Part shown: positions 46,380 through 54,385 of the stretch, piece after piece
How positions within the stretch are numbered: position 1 is the stretch's first letter
How the letters are laid out: each line of letters begins with the position of its first letter
NCBI RefSeq assembly: GCF_004786035.1
Contig: NZ_CP035088.1
Location: 3,384,001-3,448,000 of the forward strand
Direction of reading: 5' to 3'
DNA length: 64,000 nt
Origin: Pseudomonas viciae
Lineage (GTDB): Bacteria; Pseudomonadota; Gammaproteobacteria; Pseudomonadales; Pseudomonadaceae
Program-made: the position numbers and the translations under genes
Notes under the pieces: model-generated
Seen by the model: only the letters and a program-made list of their open reading frames with translations
What the model was told of the DNA's origin: nothing
Databases searched by the model: none

Positions 46380-48269
46380 ATGACGTACAAAGATATCGAT
46401 CTCGGAAATTTGCTGGCCGACCCGCTGCCGGTGATCGCCGACATTCTTGATCCCATGCTTGGCGAGTTGCCTTGGAAACTGATGCATTGGGAAAGTTTTC
46501 AGAAGCTTTGCGCTCAGCTGATCCAGCGTCAGTACATTGGAAGTGGCACCCAAGTGTTCCAGTTCGGAAAATCTGGTCAGGCGCAGGGTGGAATCGACAT
46601 AATTTGGAAAACCACCAAGGCGAACAAATACAGCGTTGCAGAGGTGAAACACTGGGAAACCGTCAAGCCGTCAAACATTCGAAAGTGGCTGAATGCATTC
46701 CTGGATGGCCAGTTAGCGAAGGATTCCCGCGTTTGGATTCTCTGCGTCTCAGTCAACATAGAACATGACGATAAGCTCGTGAAAGCTTGGCACCTCGCAG
46801 AAGCCGAGCTTGAGTCACGCGACATCCAAGCGGTGGTTTGGGACCGAGGCGTTATTGAAGAGCTTCTTCGGGACAGCCCTGAGCTTGTCGAGCGTTTTTT
46901 TTCTAAGGAGATTCGCGACCGCTTTTGCTACACCCTCAGCATGCCAACCGAAGAGCCAACACTCTTTCGTCGTACCTACATCAGCCAATCCGACTCTCGT
47001 CTCACTGCCGAAAACGAAAGCGTCAGAATGGAGGTGATTCTGCCCAATCGCAGCTCCCCCCGCGCGTCTGCCATTCTCTCGTTCGCCCGCTCCAATTTAG
47101 AGGGCGTATCACTCGCAATTGACGGAAAAGATCTTGTGCGATGGGTGCAATGGGCAGGACATCCTCACAATCCGCTTAAGAGCCCTTTCACTCTGCCGTT
47201 GAGCGACCCAGATCGTTTTCTCCTCACAACACCAAAGTTTCAACTAAGCCTGGATAGCACTGAGCTCGAACAGCTAGATTGGTGCCTGCGACAGACATGG
47301 ACCCACTACCTTTCCGCAATAGAGGCACTGGAAAACGATTGGAGGTCTCTGCGGTTTAAGAGACTCAGCGAATCAACCGAACCAGTCCATGCGCTGGTCA
47401 GCCTGCCACGACCTCTGTGGCGTGTGATCATGGATTACGTCAACGAACACGATTACAGCAAAGGTGAGTCTGATAAGCACATTTTCGATGCGTCCAACAG
47501 CGTCCTAAAAGTGTTTTCGCCAATAACGACAGCTGCGATGGACGCTGGATATCATCTGATTTCATATGCGTATGACGAAGGGGGTCCAACAGGCCGCTAC
47601 GAACCTGATATCACCATTTGCTGGAACCCCAATAATCTGCGCGAGCTTTCCAGCGTTTGGGGGCCGAGAGGACAATGGGATGCTGAATTTACCCATGATT
47701 GGATGTTTTCGACACTGCTGCCTAACGTCAGGGGTTGGTACCGACACAAAACCCAGCAGGAGCTATCATGGTTGACCAACCCAGTTGAAAAGCTCACGGG
47801 TAATGTTCCGGTTTTTGCCACAGAGGAGTATGTCATTTCGCTAGCTCGGCTCAGCGTGCGACATATAGCAGCGGCAATGACAGCCGAGCAATTGGACAGT
47901 TGCCTGCATTCAATGCAGTTGCATTTCAGCTGCCTTGCCACTGCGGCTGATATTGAGCACGACTTGCTGAAGCGTGTTTTACGCTGTGTTCAACATTTGG
48001 CATACCGCCTGCCTGAGCAGCACCACAGTTACATCCGAAGCAATCTCCAACTGGATCAAAGGCCACTGGTAGAAAGCCTTGCAGATCTGACAGAGCACAG
48101 CAGTACGCGCTTGACCAGTTGCACGATGTTGGAAATGGCGCTTCGGTCGCTTATTTGCTGCTTTGAGGCCATCAGCTGCACTGCGGACGACTTAAAGTGG
48201 ACTAGACAGATGCTCGACCCAGTCTGGGCAAGGATGCGTGAAGACTTGTTATGCGAAATGTTCTCCTGA
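46380..48269 (+). CDS. Mrr-like restriction endonuclease (PD-(D/E)xK) fused to a large unknown domain
   Basis: Protein of 629 aa from the ATG at 46380 (AGGGA 4 nt upstream); ATG 46365 is an alternative. The N-terminal domain (about residues 35-150) fits the Mrr/restriction-endonuclease fold: WESFQKLCAQLIQ, then GQAQGGIDI with Asp73 and, 15 residues later, AEVKHW with Glu88 and Lys90. The remaining 480 residues do not match a STAND NTPase (no Walker motifs visible) and include aromatic-rich segments (WDAEFTHDWMFSTLLP). It may act as a nuclease effector or methylation-dependent restriction enzyme. It is the first gene of module 3, and no methyltransferase is nearby. Confidence 0.75.
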   Translation: MTYKDIDLGNLLADPLPVIADILDPMLGELPWKLMHWESFQKLCAQLIQRQYIGSGTQVFQFGKSGQAQGGIDIIWKTTKANKYSVAEVKHWETVKPSNIRKWLNAFLDGQLAKDSRVWILCVSVNIEHDDKLVKAWHLAEAELESRDIQAVVWDRGVIEELLRDSPELVERFFSKEIRDRFCYTLSMPTEEPTLFRRTYISQSDSRLTAENESVRMEVILPNRSSPRASAILSFARSNLEGVSLAIDGKDLVRWVQWAGHPHNPLKSPFTLPLSDPDRFLLTTPKFQLSLDSTELEQLDWCLRQTWTHYLSAIEALENDWRSLRFKRLSESTEPVHALVSLPRPLWRVIMDYVNEHDYSKGESDKHIFDASNSVLKVFSPITTAAMDAGYHLISYAYDEGGPTGRYEPDITICWNPNNLRELSSVWGPRGQWDAEFTHDWMFSTLLPNVRGWYRHKTQQELSWLTNPVEKLTGNVPVFATEEYVISLARLSVRHIAAAMTAEQLDSCLHSMQLHFSCLATAADIEHDLLKRVLRCVQHLAYRLPEQHHSYIRSNLQLDQRPLVESLADLTEHSSTRLTSCTMLEMALRSLICCFEAISCTADDLKWTRQMLDPVWARMREDLLCEMFS

Positions 48270-48377
48270 AGTCTCGAACAAGGCTTGAACCAGGCGCTTC
48301 AGTTCGAAACCGCACCACGCGGCTGGTGGGTATTGATTTAGTGATGAGTTTTGCTGGATGTGAAGGAGGATGGAACC

Positions 48378-48896
48378 ATGACTGATACTGCACAAAGTGC
48401 GAGCGAGCTGTGGCTATACATGCATGCACCAGGTTTTCGGGATCTACCTGATCAGGATCGCCGCGCCATTTTTGACTTCTCCTTCCTTTGGAGTCTGTTC
48501 GAGTCAAAAATCATGGGCAATTACGCGCAAGCAGGCCTCATTCGTGCGAAGGTCGATGATTGGGTAGCAGAAGGTACGCTTGAGGATGGCCTGTACGATG
48601 AAGAACTTACGTATTTTCAGAACCGCTATTTCGCGAACGGCGAACTGACACATCACTTCCAGTTTCTCAACCTTCGAACCTCAGATCACCCTGACCTCGT
48701 GGTAAGTGTGATTGAGCGAAAGAACGACGATCCGCGTGACAAAATACTTTGCCTACTCATGATCGTATGGAGGCTTAGGAACAACCTGTTCCATGGCGAA
48801 AAGTGGGCATATTACCTCAGAGATCAACTCGACAATTTTACTCATGCCAATAGCGTCTTGATGACAGTGCTAGAGCGCCATGGACGACTCTGGTAA
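48378..48896 (+). CDS. HEPN-like small protein, 172 aa
   Basis: The start at ATG 48378 is fixed by AAGGAGG eight nt upstream. The helical product has RNNLFH (Arg134-x4-His139), the RxxxxH motif of HEPN domains, in a helix preceded by ILCLLMIVWRL. This fits HEPN nucleases or toxins that cleave RNA, and the size matches single-domain HEPN proteins. It lies 108 bp after the Mrr-like gene and 175 bp before the OLD nuclease gene, all on the same strand. It could be an extra effector of the OLD-UvrD pair. Confidence 0.65.
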   Translation: MTDTAQSASELWLYMHAPGFRDLPDQDRRAIFDFSFLWSLFESKIMGNYAQAGLIRAKVDDWVAEGTLEDGLYDEELTYFQNRYFANGELTHHFQFLNLRTSDHPDLVVSVIERKNDDPRDKILCLLMIVWRLRNNLFHGEKWAYYLRDQLDNFTHANSVLMTVLERHGRLW

Positions 48897-49071
48897 CAAC
48901 CATATATATCTTGCCCTGGTTGACGCAGAGAAGAACATTGCCAACGATCACACGACCATAAAGATGCACCGAAAGAGCGATGCCAGTCGCCAGGCAGCAA
49001 AGGTTTGATGCTGCCGTGGTGCGTCATGAATGAATTGCAATTTTACGAGTCGCTGGGGAAGGTAATTCGAG

Positions 49072-50640
49072 ATGCCTGCAATCAAAAAACTGATGCTCCA
49101 AAACTTCAAGAAGTTCGACTCGCTGATGCTCGAGTTTGATGCCGGGGTCAACGTGCTGATCGGTGACAACGAGACAGGCAAAAGCAGCGTGCTGCTCGCA
49201 TTGGATCTTGCCCTAAGCGCGAGCCGAAGCCGTGTTGAAACCATCGGCTATGAATCAATTCTTGCGCAGGCAGCGGTGCGTGCTTTCAAACGAGGGCCGC
49301 GGACTCTCGACCTGCTTCCGACGTTGATCGTGGATGTATTCTTGGAGGAAGGTGACGACCAAGGATTCTACGGCACGCAAAATTTGGCAGGAGCGATGAC
49401 TGATGGAATCCGGATGGAGATTGCGCCTCTGATCGAGGAATTCGGCGCGACGATCCTGCAATTGCTTCGCGAGGATCCCGATAATTTCCCTTACGAATAC
49501 TACGCCGTGAAATTCTCCACGTTCTCAGCGGCCCCGCATGTCAGCTACCGACGTCCAGTGAAGCACCTGATGCTGGACAGCTCTCGCATCGATAGCGAAT
49601 ACGCAGCGCGAGAGTACACGCGCACAGTTTTCAGCTTCAACGCTGAACCGGCGCAGCGCTACAGCCTCGAGAACTGCTATCGTCGAGGCAAAGAGGCGTT
49701 CCGTGATAACGAACTTGCTGCACTTAATGCAGAACTGGGCGCCTATCAATTCGGGGTAAGAACCAGCATCCGCTCCAATCTCGAAACCGATCTGATCATC
49801 ACCAAAGATGGCATCCCCATCGAAAACCGCGGCAAAGGTGAGCAGTGTTTCATCAAGACAGAGTTCGCGCTGCGACGGCATGAGGCCAAAGGCGAACTGC
49901 ACGCCCTGCTCCTCGAGGAGCCCGAGAACCATCTCAGCCATACTAAGATGAAGCTCTTGGTCGAGCAGTTAGCCAACACAGCGGGCAATCAGCTCTTCAT
50001 AGCCACACACAGCAGCCACATCTGCTCCAGGCTCGACCTTCGCCATGCGCTACTACTGGGGAGCGACCAGAAGGCTGGTCGTCTAAGAGCGCTTTCCGAC
50101 GGCACCGCCACCTTTTTCATGAAGGCTCCTGACAACAACGTCCTGGAGTTTGCGCTCTCCAAGAAGGTCATTTTGGTCGAGGGTGATGCCGAGTTCATCC
50201 TCATCGAAGAGATGTACAAGAAGTACTCCGAAGGCCGATCGCCACAAGCGGATCAGGTGCACATCATTTCCATCGGTGGCACCAGCTTCAAACGCTACCT
50301 GGAGCTCGGAAAGCTTCTGGGAATCAACGTGGCGGCAATCCGCGACAACGACGGGAACTACCAGCAGTACTGTGTGGAGAATTATGAGGGCTGCCTCTAC
50401 AACGGCGCCCGAATATTTGCAGATCAGGACAACAATCGCTCGACGTTCGAGATCGGTCTGTACCAGGACAACCAGGCCGCCTGTGAAGCCCTGTTCGCCG
50501 CAGGGCGGAAGAAGCTAACCGTTCAAGAGTACATGCTCAAGAACAAGGCAGACGCAGCCTTCGAGCTGCTCACAAAGAAAGCGGACGAGTTGGTTGCCCC
50601 TCAGTACATCAAGGATGCGATCGCATGGATAAAAGAGTGA
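49072..50640 (+). CDS. OLD-family ATP-dependent nuclease (GajA-like, class 2)
   Basis: The 522-aa product has an N-terminal ABC-type ATPase and a C-terminal TOPRIM nuclease domain. Walker A is GDNETGKSS (residues 31-39) and the signature region NRGKGEQ is near residue 256. Walker B is LLLEEPENHL near 279, followed by a switch histidine in FIATHSSHI. The TOPRIM domain shows the acidic motif VEGDAEFILI (about 367-376) and the RDNDG pair (about 423-427) that bind metal ions. OLD nucleases followed by a UvrD-like helicase are class 2 OLD proteins and include GajA of the Gabija defence system. The gene overlaps the helicase by 16 bp. It is a little shorter than characterised GajA (about 578 aa). 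Confidence 0.88.
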   Translation: MPAIKKLMLQNFKKFDSLMLEFDAGVNVLIGDNETGKSSVLLALDLALSASRSRVETIGYESILAQAAVRAFKRGPRTLDLLPTLIVDVFLEEGDDQGFYGTQNLAGAMTDGIRMEIAPLIEEFGATILQLLREDPDNFPYEYYAVKFSTFSAAPHVSYRRPVKHLMLDSSRIDSEYAAREYTRTVFSFNAEPAQRYSLENCYRRGKEAFRDNELAALNAELGAYQFGVRTSIRSNLETDLIITKDGIPIENRGKGEQCFIKTEFALRRHEAKGELHALLLEEPENHLSHTKMKLLVEQLANTAGNQLFIATHSSHICSRLDLRHALLLGSDQKAGRLRALSDGTATFFMKAPDNNVLEFALSKKVILVEGDAEFILIEEMYKKYSEGRSPQADQVHIISIGGTSFKRYLELGKLLGINVAAIRDNDGNYQQYCVENYEGCLYNGARIFADQDNNRSTFEIGLYQDNQAACEALFAAGRKKLTVQEYMLKNKADAAFELLTKKADELVAPQYIKDAIAWIKE

Positions 50641-51650
50641 TCTTTGCAGTGGCAGGCTCGGGTAAAACCACGCATCTGATCAGCTGTCTCAGCTTGGAAA
50701 AGCGCGCTCTTATCATCACCTACACCGAGAATAACCATAGCCACCTGCGTAACCGAATCATTCAGAAATTTGGCACCATTCCGTCGAACATATCCCTGAT
50801 GACCTACTTCTCGTTCCTGCATGGATTCTGTTATCGCCCCATAATGCAGCTTCAGATGAACACGAGGGGAATGAATTTCAGGCGACCGCCACAACGGAAC
50901 TTTGCACTCGATGACATGAGACGTTATCGCGACCCTAGCGGAAGGCTGTACCACAACCGTCTCGCTAAGTTGATCGAGGTGAAGGGCTTCCTGCCGGTAG
51001 TTAGGGCTCGCATCGAACGGTTCTACGATGCCGTTTACGTTGACGAAGTGCAGGATTTTGCCGGGCACGATTTTAATCTCTTACTGGAGATATCTGCCGC
51101 CAACGCCGACATGCTTCTCGTGGGCGACTTTTACCAGCACACATTCGACACAAGCCGCGATGGGGCGGTCAATGGCTCGCTCCACAACGACATATTGCGT
51201 TACGAGAAGAGGTTCAAGGACGCCAAAATCACGGTCGACAAGGAGACCCTAAGCAAGAGCTGGCGATGTGGGACGACAGTGTGTGAGTTTATTCGTGTTC
51301 ACCTGCAGATCAACATAGACGCTCATGAAGACAGGGTGAGCGAGGTGGTGAACGTCAACACCCAGGAGCTAGCCGATCAGCTTCATCGCGATCAAAACGT
51401 GGTCAAACTCTTCTATGAGCAGCATTACAAATACGGGTGTTGCTCGCAGAATTGGGGAGCAAGCAAGGGCCAGGATCACTATGAAGACATCTGCGTGATA
51501 CTAGGCACTAAAGCGTGGAATCAGTATCTCGAGGGCAAACTTCACGAGTCTGTGGCTCAGACGCGAAATAAGCTTTACGTGGCATTCTCGCGGGCGCGAG
51601 GTAGGGTCTATGTGGCGCCAGACAACCTATTCAAGCAATACAAAACTTAG
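50625..51650 (+). CDS. Short UvrD/Rep-like helicase (GajB-like)
   Basis: SF1 helicase-like ATPase of 341 aa. It has motif I VAGSGKTTH (residues 8-16), motif II VDEVQDF (about 138-144), motif III VGDFYQHTF and motif VI YVAFSRARGRV near the end, so the ATPase parts are present. The 1B/2B accessory domains are short compared with GajB (about 494 aa). Its start lies 16 bp inside the OLD gene, showing coupled translation. In Gabija, GajB senses DNA ends and GajA nicks the DNA. By analogy the pair is probably an anti-phage system, here a compact variant. Confidence 0.85.
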   Translation: MDKRVIFAVAGSGKTTHLISCLSLEKRALIITYTENNHSHLRNRIIQKFGTIPSNISLMTYFSFLHGFCYRPIMQLQMNTRGMNFRRPPQRNFALDDMRRYRDPSGRLYHNRLAKLIEVKGFLPVVRARIERFYDAVYVDEVQDFAGHDFNLLLEISAANADMLLVGDFYQHTFDTSRDGAVNGSLHNDILRYEKRFKDAKITVDKETLSKSWRCGTTVCEFIRVHLQINIDAHEDRVSEVVNVNTQELADQLHRDQNVVKLFYEQHYKYGCCSQNWGASKGQDHYEDICVILGTKAWNQYLEGKLHESVAQTRNKLYVAFSRARGRVYVAPDNLFKQYKT

Positions 51651-51708
51651 CATTCGCGCATATGTGGAGTGCTCATCCTAACCACTTCTGCATGCTGGAG
51701 GTGTGCCA

Positions 51709-52761
51709 ATGTTGTTGAGCGAAATGCCTGGGTATACATATCCGACGCTGGCGACCTTTCCGTTTCGCTGGTATGAGACGAATCGCTGGTTGATCTACGC
51801 CCTCAAGTTACTTCCTTCAGGTGACCTGAAATGGCTGCCTGATTACGTTGAGTCAGAAGGTCACGCTAAGGCGCACAACTACGCAACGCAGGAGGAAGCT
51901 CGACAAGTCGCATCTAGTTTCAATGAAGGTATTGCGGAACGGATCGAGATGCTTGGCCTCAGCGAGCCTCAGAAGACATCAGTGACCCTCAAGGCCGAAA
52001 AAGAAATCACCGTGCAAGAACGCCTGGCTGATGAAGAACTTCTGATGCTCACTGAGGCGCTGCGCAGGCATGCTTCCAGTCCACGCCCTGCGGCGCAAGA
52101 CCTCATTCTGCCCTCTGAACTTCAGGGGCTGCACGAGGATCTTGTCCGTCAACTCGAGGAAGCCCCCTACCTGCAAATCATCAACTTCCCGCGTTACCGA
52201 GTCGCCTTAGCTCGGACGAAGGAATTCGACTGGACACATCGCTTAAGCCCCTCCAAAAAATGTGCGGTGTACTGCGTTCGCGAAAAAATAGCGAGAGGGT
52301 TTGGTTTCTCAGGTACTGACCATTGGGGGAAGACAAAAGCTGCGATCCGCGCCTTGCTGCTGCCTCGCGCCAACCAGCTGCTTCAACATGCAAGCATCCA
52401 GAAGATTCTGCTTGAGGCCAAGTCCCGCGGTCAGCGGGTAGTGGTCATGAGTGGCTTCGTTTTTTGGTACGAGGAAAATGGTAAACCAGGCTGGGTAGTC
52501 AAAACCATCGGTGGCGACTCAGCTAGCGGCAGCGGCCAAACTATTTGGCACGAGGGCACGATCATCTCGAAGAATCATGGCCGTATCGTCGTGCTCCCCT
52601 ACATCAAGGAGAATGGTGAAAAGGTGCAGGGTCATACGAAGAACTCGAGTCATGACGGTAAAGCCATTCCTAGGCATCCGGACGAGTATATTGAGCTCCC
52701 ATTTGAAATCCTCAGTGGGGATCTGATGATAGGGCTTCTTGGTGAGCTGCCTTACGAATGA
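51709..52761 (+). CDS. Unknown protein downstream of the Gabija-like pair, 350 aa
   Basis: Not recognised. I choose ATG 51709 because GGAGG ends 7 nt upstream; the GTG at 51703 is too close to that site. The product is soluble. An N-terminal part with FPFRWYETNRWLIYAL is followed by a charged helical middle and a beta-rich C-terminal half (RVVVMSGFVFWYEENG, GRIVVLPYIKENGEK). No catalytic motif is visible. It lies 58 bp after the UvrD-like gene on the same strand and may be a third component or an unrelated passenger. Confidence 0.6.
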   Translation: MLLSEMPGYTYPTLATFPFRWYETNRWLIYALKLLPSGDLKWLPDYVESEGHAKAHNYATQEEARQVASSFNEGIAERIEMLGLSEPQKTSVTLKAEKEITVQERLADEELLMLTEALRRHASSPRPAAQDLILPSELQGLHEDLVRQLEEAPYLQIINFPRYRVALARTKEFDWTHRLSPSKKCAVYCVREKIARGFGFSGTDHWGKTKAAIRALLLPRANQLLQHASIQKILLEAKSRGQRVVVMSGFVFWYEENGKPGWVVKTIGGDSASGSGQTIWHEGTIISKNHGRIVVLPYIKENGEKVQGHTKNSSHDGKAIPRHPDEYIELPFEILSGDLMIGLLGELPYE

Positions 52762-52803
52762 GGTCTTCGAACCGACTGCGCTCTTAGCTCGCCCTCAGCT
52801 GCA

Positions 52804-53649
52804 TTACAGACCTTTCTTAACGGCGCTTTTCTCGTCCCAAGTTTCGATAACGAATGCACTGATGGTGTGCGCTGCATGGATAGCAAGCCGTGCATGGCGG
52901 GGTTTAAGCTTGTAAGGCCGCTTTCCTGCGCCGTGGGCGGAGCTCGCATGGGTGCGCAAGGCGCCGATCCCATTGACGGTGGCTACAACACCCGTGACGA
53001 TCTCTTGAAGATCTCGCTCTTCGAGGATCGATGCATCCAGTCCAAGGTCTGCCCTGACGATTTTCCACACACCCTGCAAGTCCTGTTTGGCGGGCATGAT
53101 GAGATGAGCGTGCTCTTCGATGTAGACCTTGAAGACTGATTCGAGAATATTGCATGCCGCAGACACTGCTTCACGCGGGCTTGATTCAATATTTTTCAAC
53201 GCGCGCTCGAACTCAAAGTCGATCGCCTGGATGTTCCGGCTTTTGATGAGCTCCGACAGGGTTTTGGTGGCTAGGCCTTCGCCTTTGGAGAGAATCCCGC
53301 CGTTCGTGTAGACGATGCTTGCCCGCCCTAATGCTTGCTTAATCCTGTCGATCCTAAGCTTCTTCTCCTTAATAATCGCTTCCCCGCCAAAAAGGCTCGG
53401 AGTGTCTTCGATCTCTTCCTCCATGTACTTTTCGATAATTCGTCCAACTATCGAGAGGGTTTCCTTACCACCTTCCTTATTGATCCTCCGTAGCCATTCC
53501 AGAGCTTTTACAGCCTTGCTCCCCTCGGGTGGATCTCCTGGAGCATTTGCGTACATGAACAGGCTATCAAGACCCGCATGGGTCTCTGAGGATGAAACGG
53601 CGTCAGCGATAGCAGAGATCAGATACGAGGGGATAGCAAAGTTTTCCAT
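52804..53649 (-). CDS. Abortive-infection C-terminal domain protein (Abi_C, HEPN-type), 281 aa
   Basis: The C-terminal domain has GALRTHASSAHGAGKRPYK, where Arg-x6-His is the HEPN motif of the Abi_C group. It is followed by RHARLAIHAAHTISAFVIE, typical of the family. The N-terminal 130 residues are helical and unassigned. Such proteins are found in abortive-infection and stress cassettes and are presumed RNases or RNA binders. ATG 53649 has AGGATG upstream. The gene converges with the unknown gene at 52761 (43 bp apart) and is divergent from the TPR-CHAT locus. Confidence 0.78.
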   Translation of the reverse strand: MENFAIPSYLISAIADAVSSSETHAGLDSLFMYANAPGDPPEGSKAVKALEWLRRINKEGGKETLSIVGRIIEKYMEEEIEDTPSLFGGEAIIKEKKLRIDRIKQALGRASIVYTNGGILSKGEGLATKTLSELIKSRNIQAIDFEFERALKNIESSPREAVSAACNILESVFKVYIEEHAHLIMPAKQDLQGVWKIVRADLGLDASILEERDLQEIVTGVVATVNGIGALRTHASSAHGAGKRPYKLKPRHARLAIHAAHTISAFVIETWDEKSAVKKGL

Positions 53650-53948
53650 TTTTCATCCTGAATGGCGGTCTAACGTGGGGGAGCGCAAGCCAGCAGCGCT
53701 GCAGTGAGGTCACCTGACTGACTCAGCGGTTCCACGATACACGAGCCCTTTCCATGGTCGCAGTGATGCCGACAAGCCGAAGGGCGTTTCGGCAACTTTC
53801 ATCTCATAAATGGGCGTTGGTTTGAATTTTTCAAGGTGGAAGCATTGGCCTTGTATGATGCGTAAACCAAGTGCGTACGGTATCAGGGTCTCTCAGCCAG
53901 AGCGTGCCCCTTAGTCGTCACGGATTACTATCACAGGAAAGCCACCCC

Positions 53949-54359
53949 ATGGATCTGGATGAGCTCATAACAATCGAGCCCGCTGCGTTTAAGCAACTCC
54001 TGGAAGAAGACTATTTCGACAACAACGGCATCTACATCATCCGGGTCTACAACGCGCTGATGCGCAGTGCGCAGGATCAACCTGTCCAAGTTGCATGCCT
54101 TGCTGAAGTTGCCGTCGAGGTCTATTCCGAAGCAGGGAAAGACGACGAGACAATCTTGTACCTTGAGCTGCAGATACGCGCATTGCTCTGCGATCAGAAT
54201 CTCAATCAAGTAATGCTTCTAGTCGAACGTATTGCCTGTATAGACCATGGCGCCAGTGAGACAACCGTGCTGGAGCTGGCCGAAGACATCTTGAGCAGTA
54301 ATCATATGGGGTTAGCGTTGACCAGCGTCCACGCATCCTCGCTCATGTTGCGCGGCTGA
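53949..54359 (+). CDS. N-terminal part of a TPR-CHAT protein, separated by an apparent frameshift
   Basis: A 136-aa helical product from ATG 53949 (AGGAAA 8 nt upstream), with TPR-like helices (QVACLAEVAVEVYSEAGKD, DETILYLELQIRALL). It ends at 54359. In the -1 frame the sequence is open from 54302 and reads RPRILAHVARLIQRYGQQERV straight into the downstream CHAT gene; that stretch looks like another TPR helix. So the two frames are probably one gene of about 830 aa interrupted near 54300-54330. No classical X-XXY-YYZ slippery site is present in the overlap, so a mutation or sequencing error is more likely than programmed frameshifting. Confidence 0.65.
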   Translation: MDLDELITIEPAAFKQLLEEDYFDNNGIYIIRVYNALMRSAQDQPVQVACLAEVAVEVYSEAGKDDETILYLELQIRALLCDQNLNQVMLLVERIACIDHGASETTVLELAEDILSSNHMGLALTSVHASSLMLRG

Positions 54360-54385
54360 TTCAACGCTATGGTCAACAGGAGAGA

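Noticed and set aside
54302..54359. Programmed -1 frameshift signal joining the two TPR-CHAT frames
   Set aside because: The overlap contains GGGGTTA but in the wrong phase for X-XXY-YYZ, and no strong downstream stem-loop is visible.
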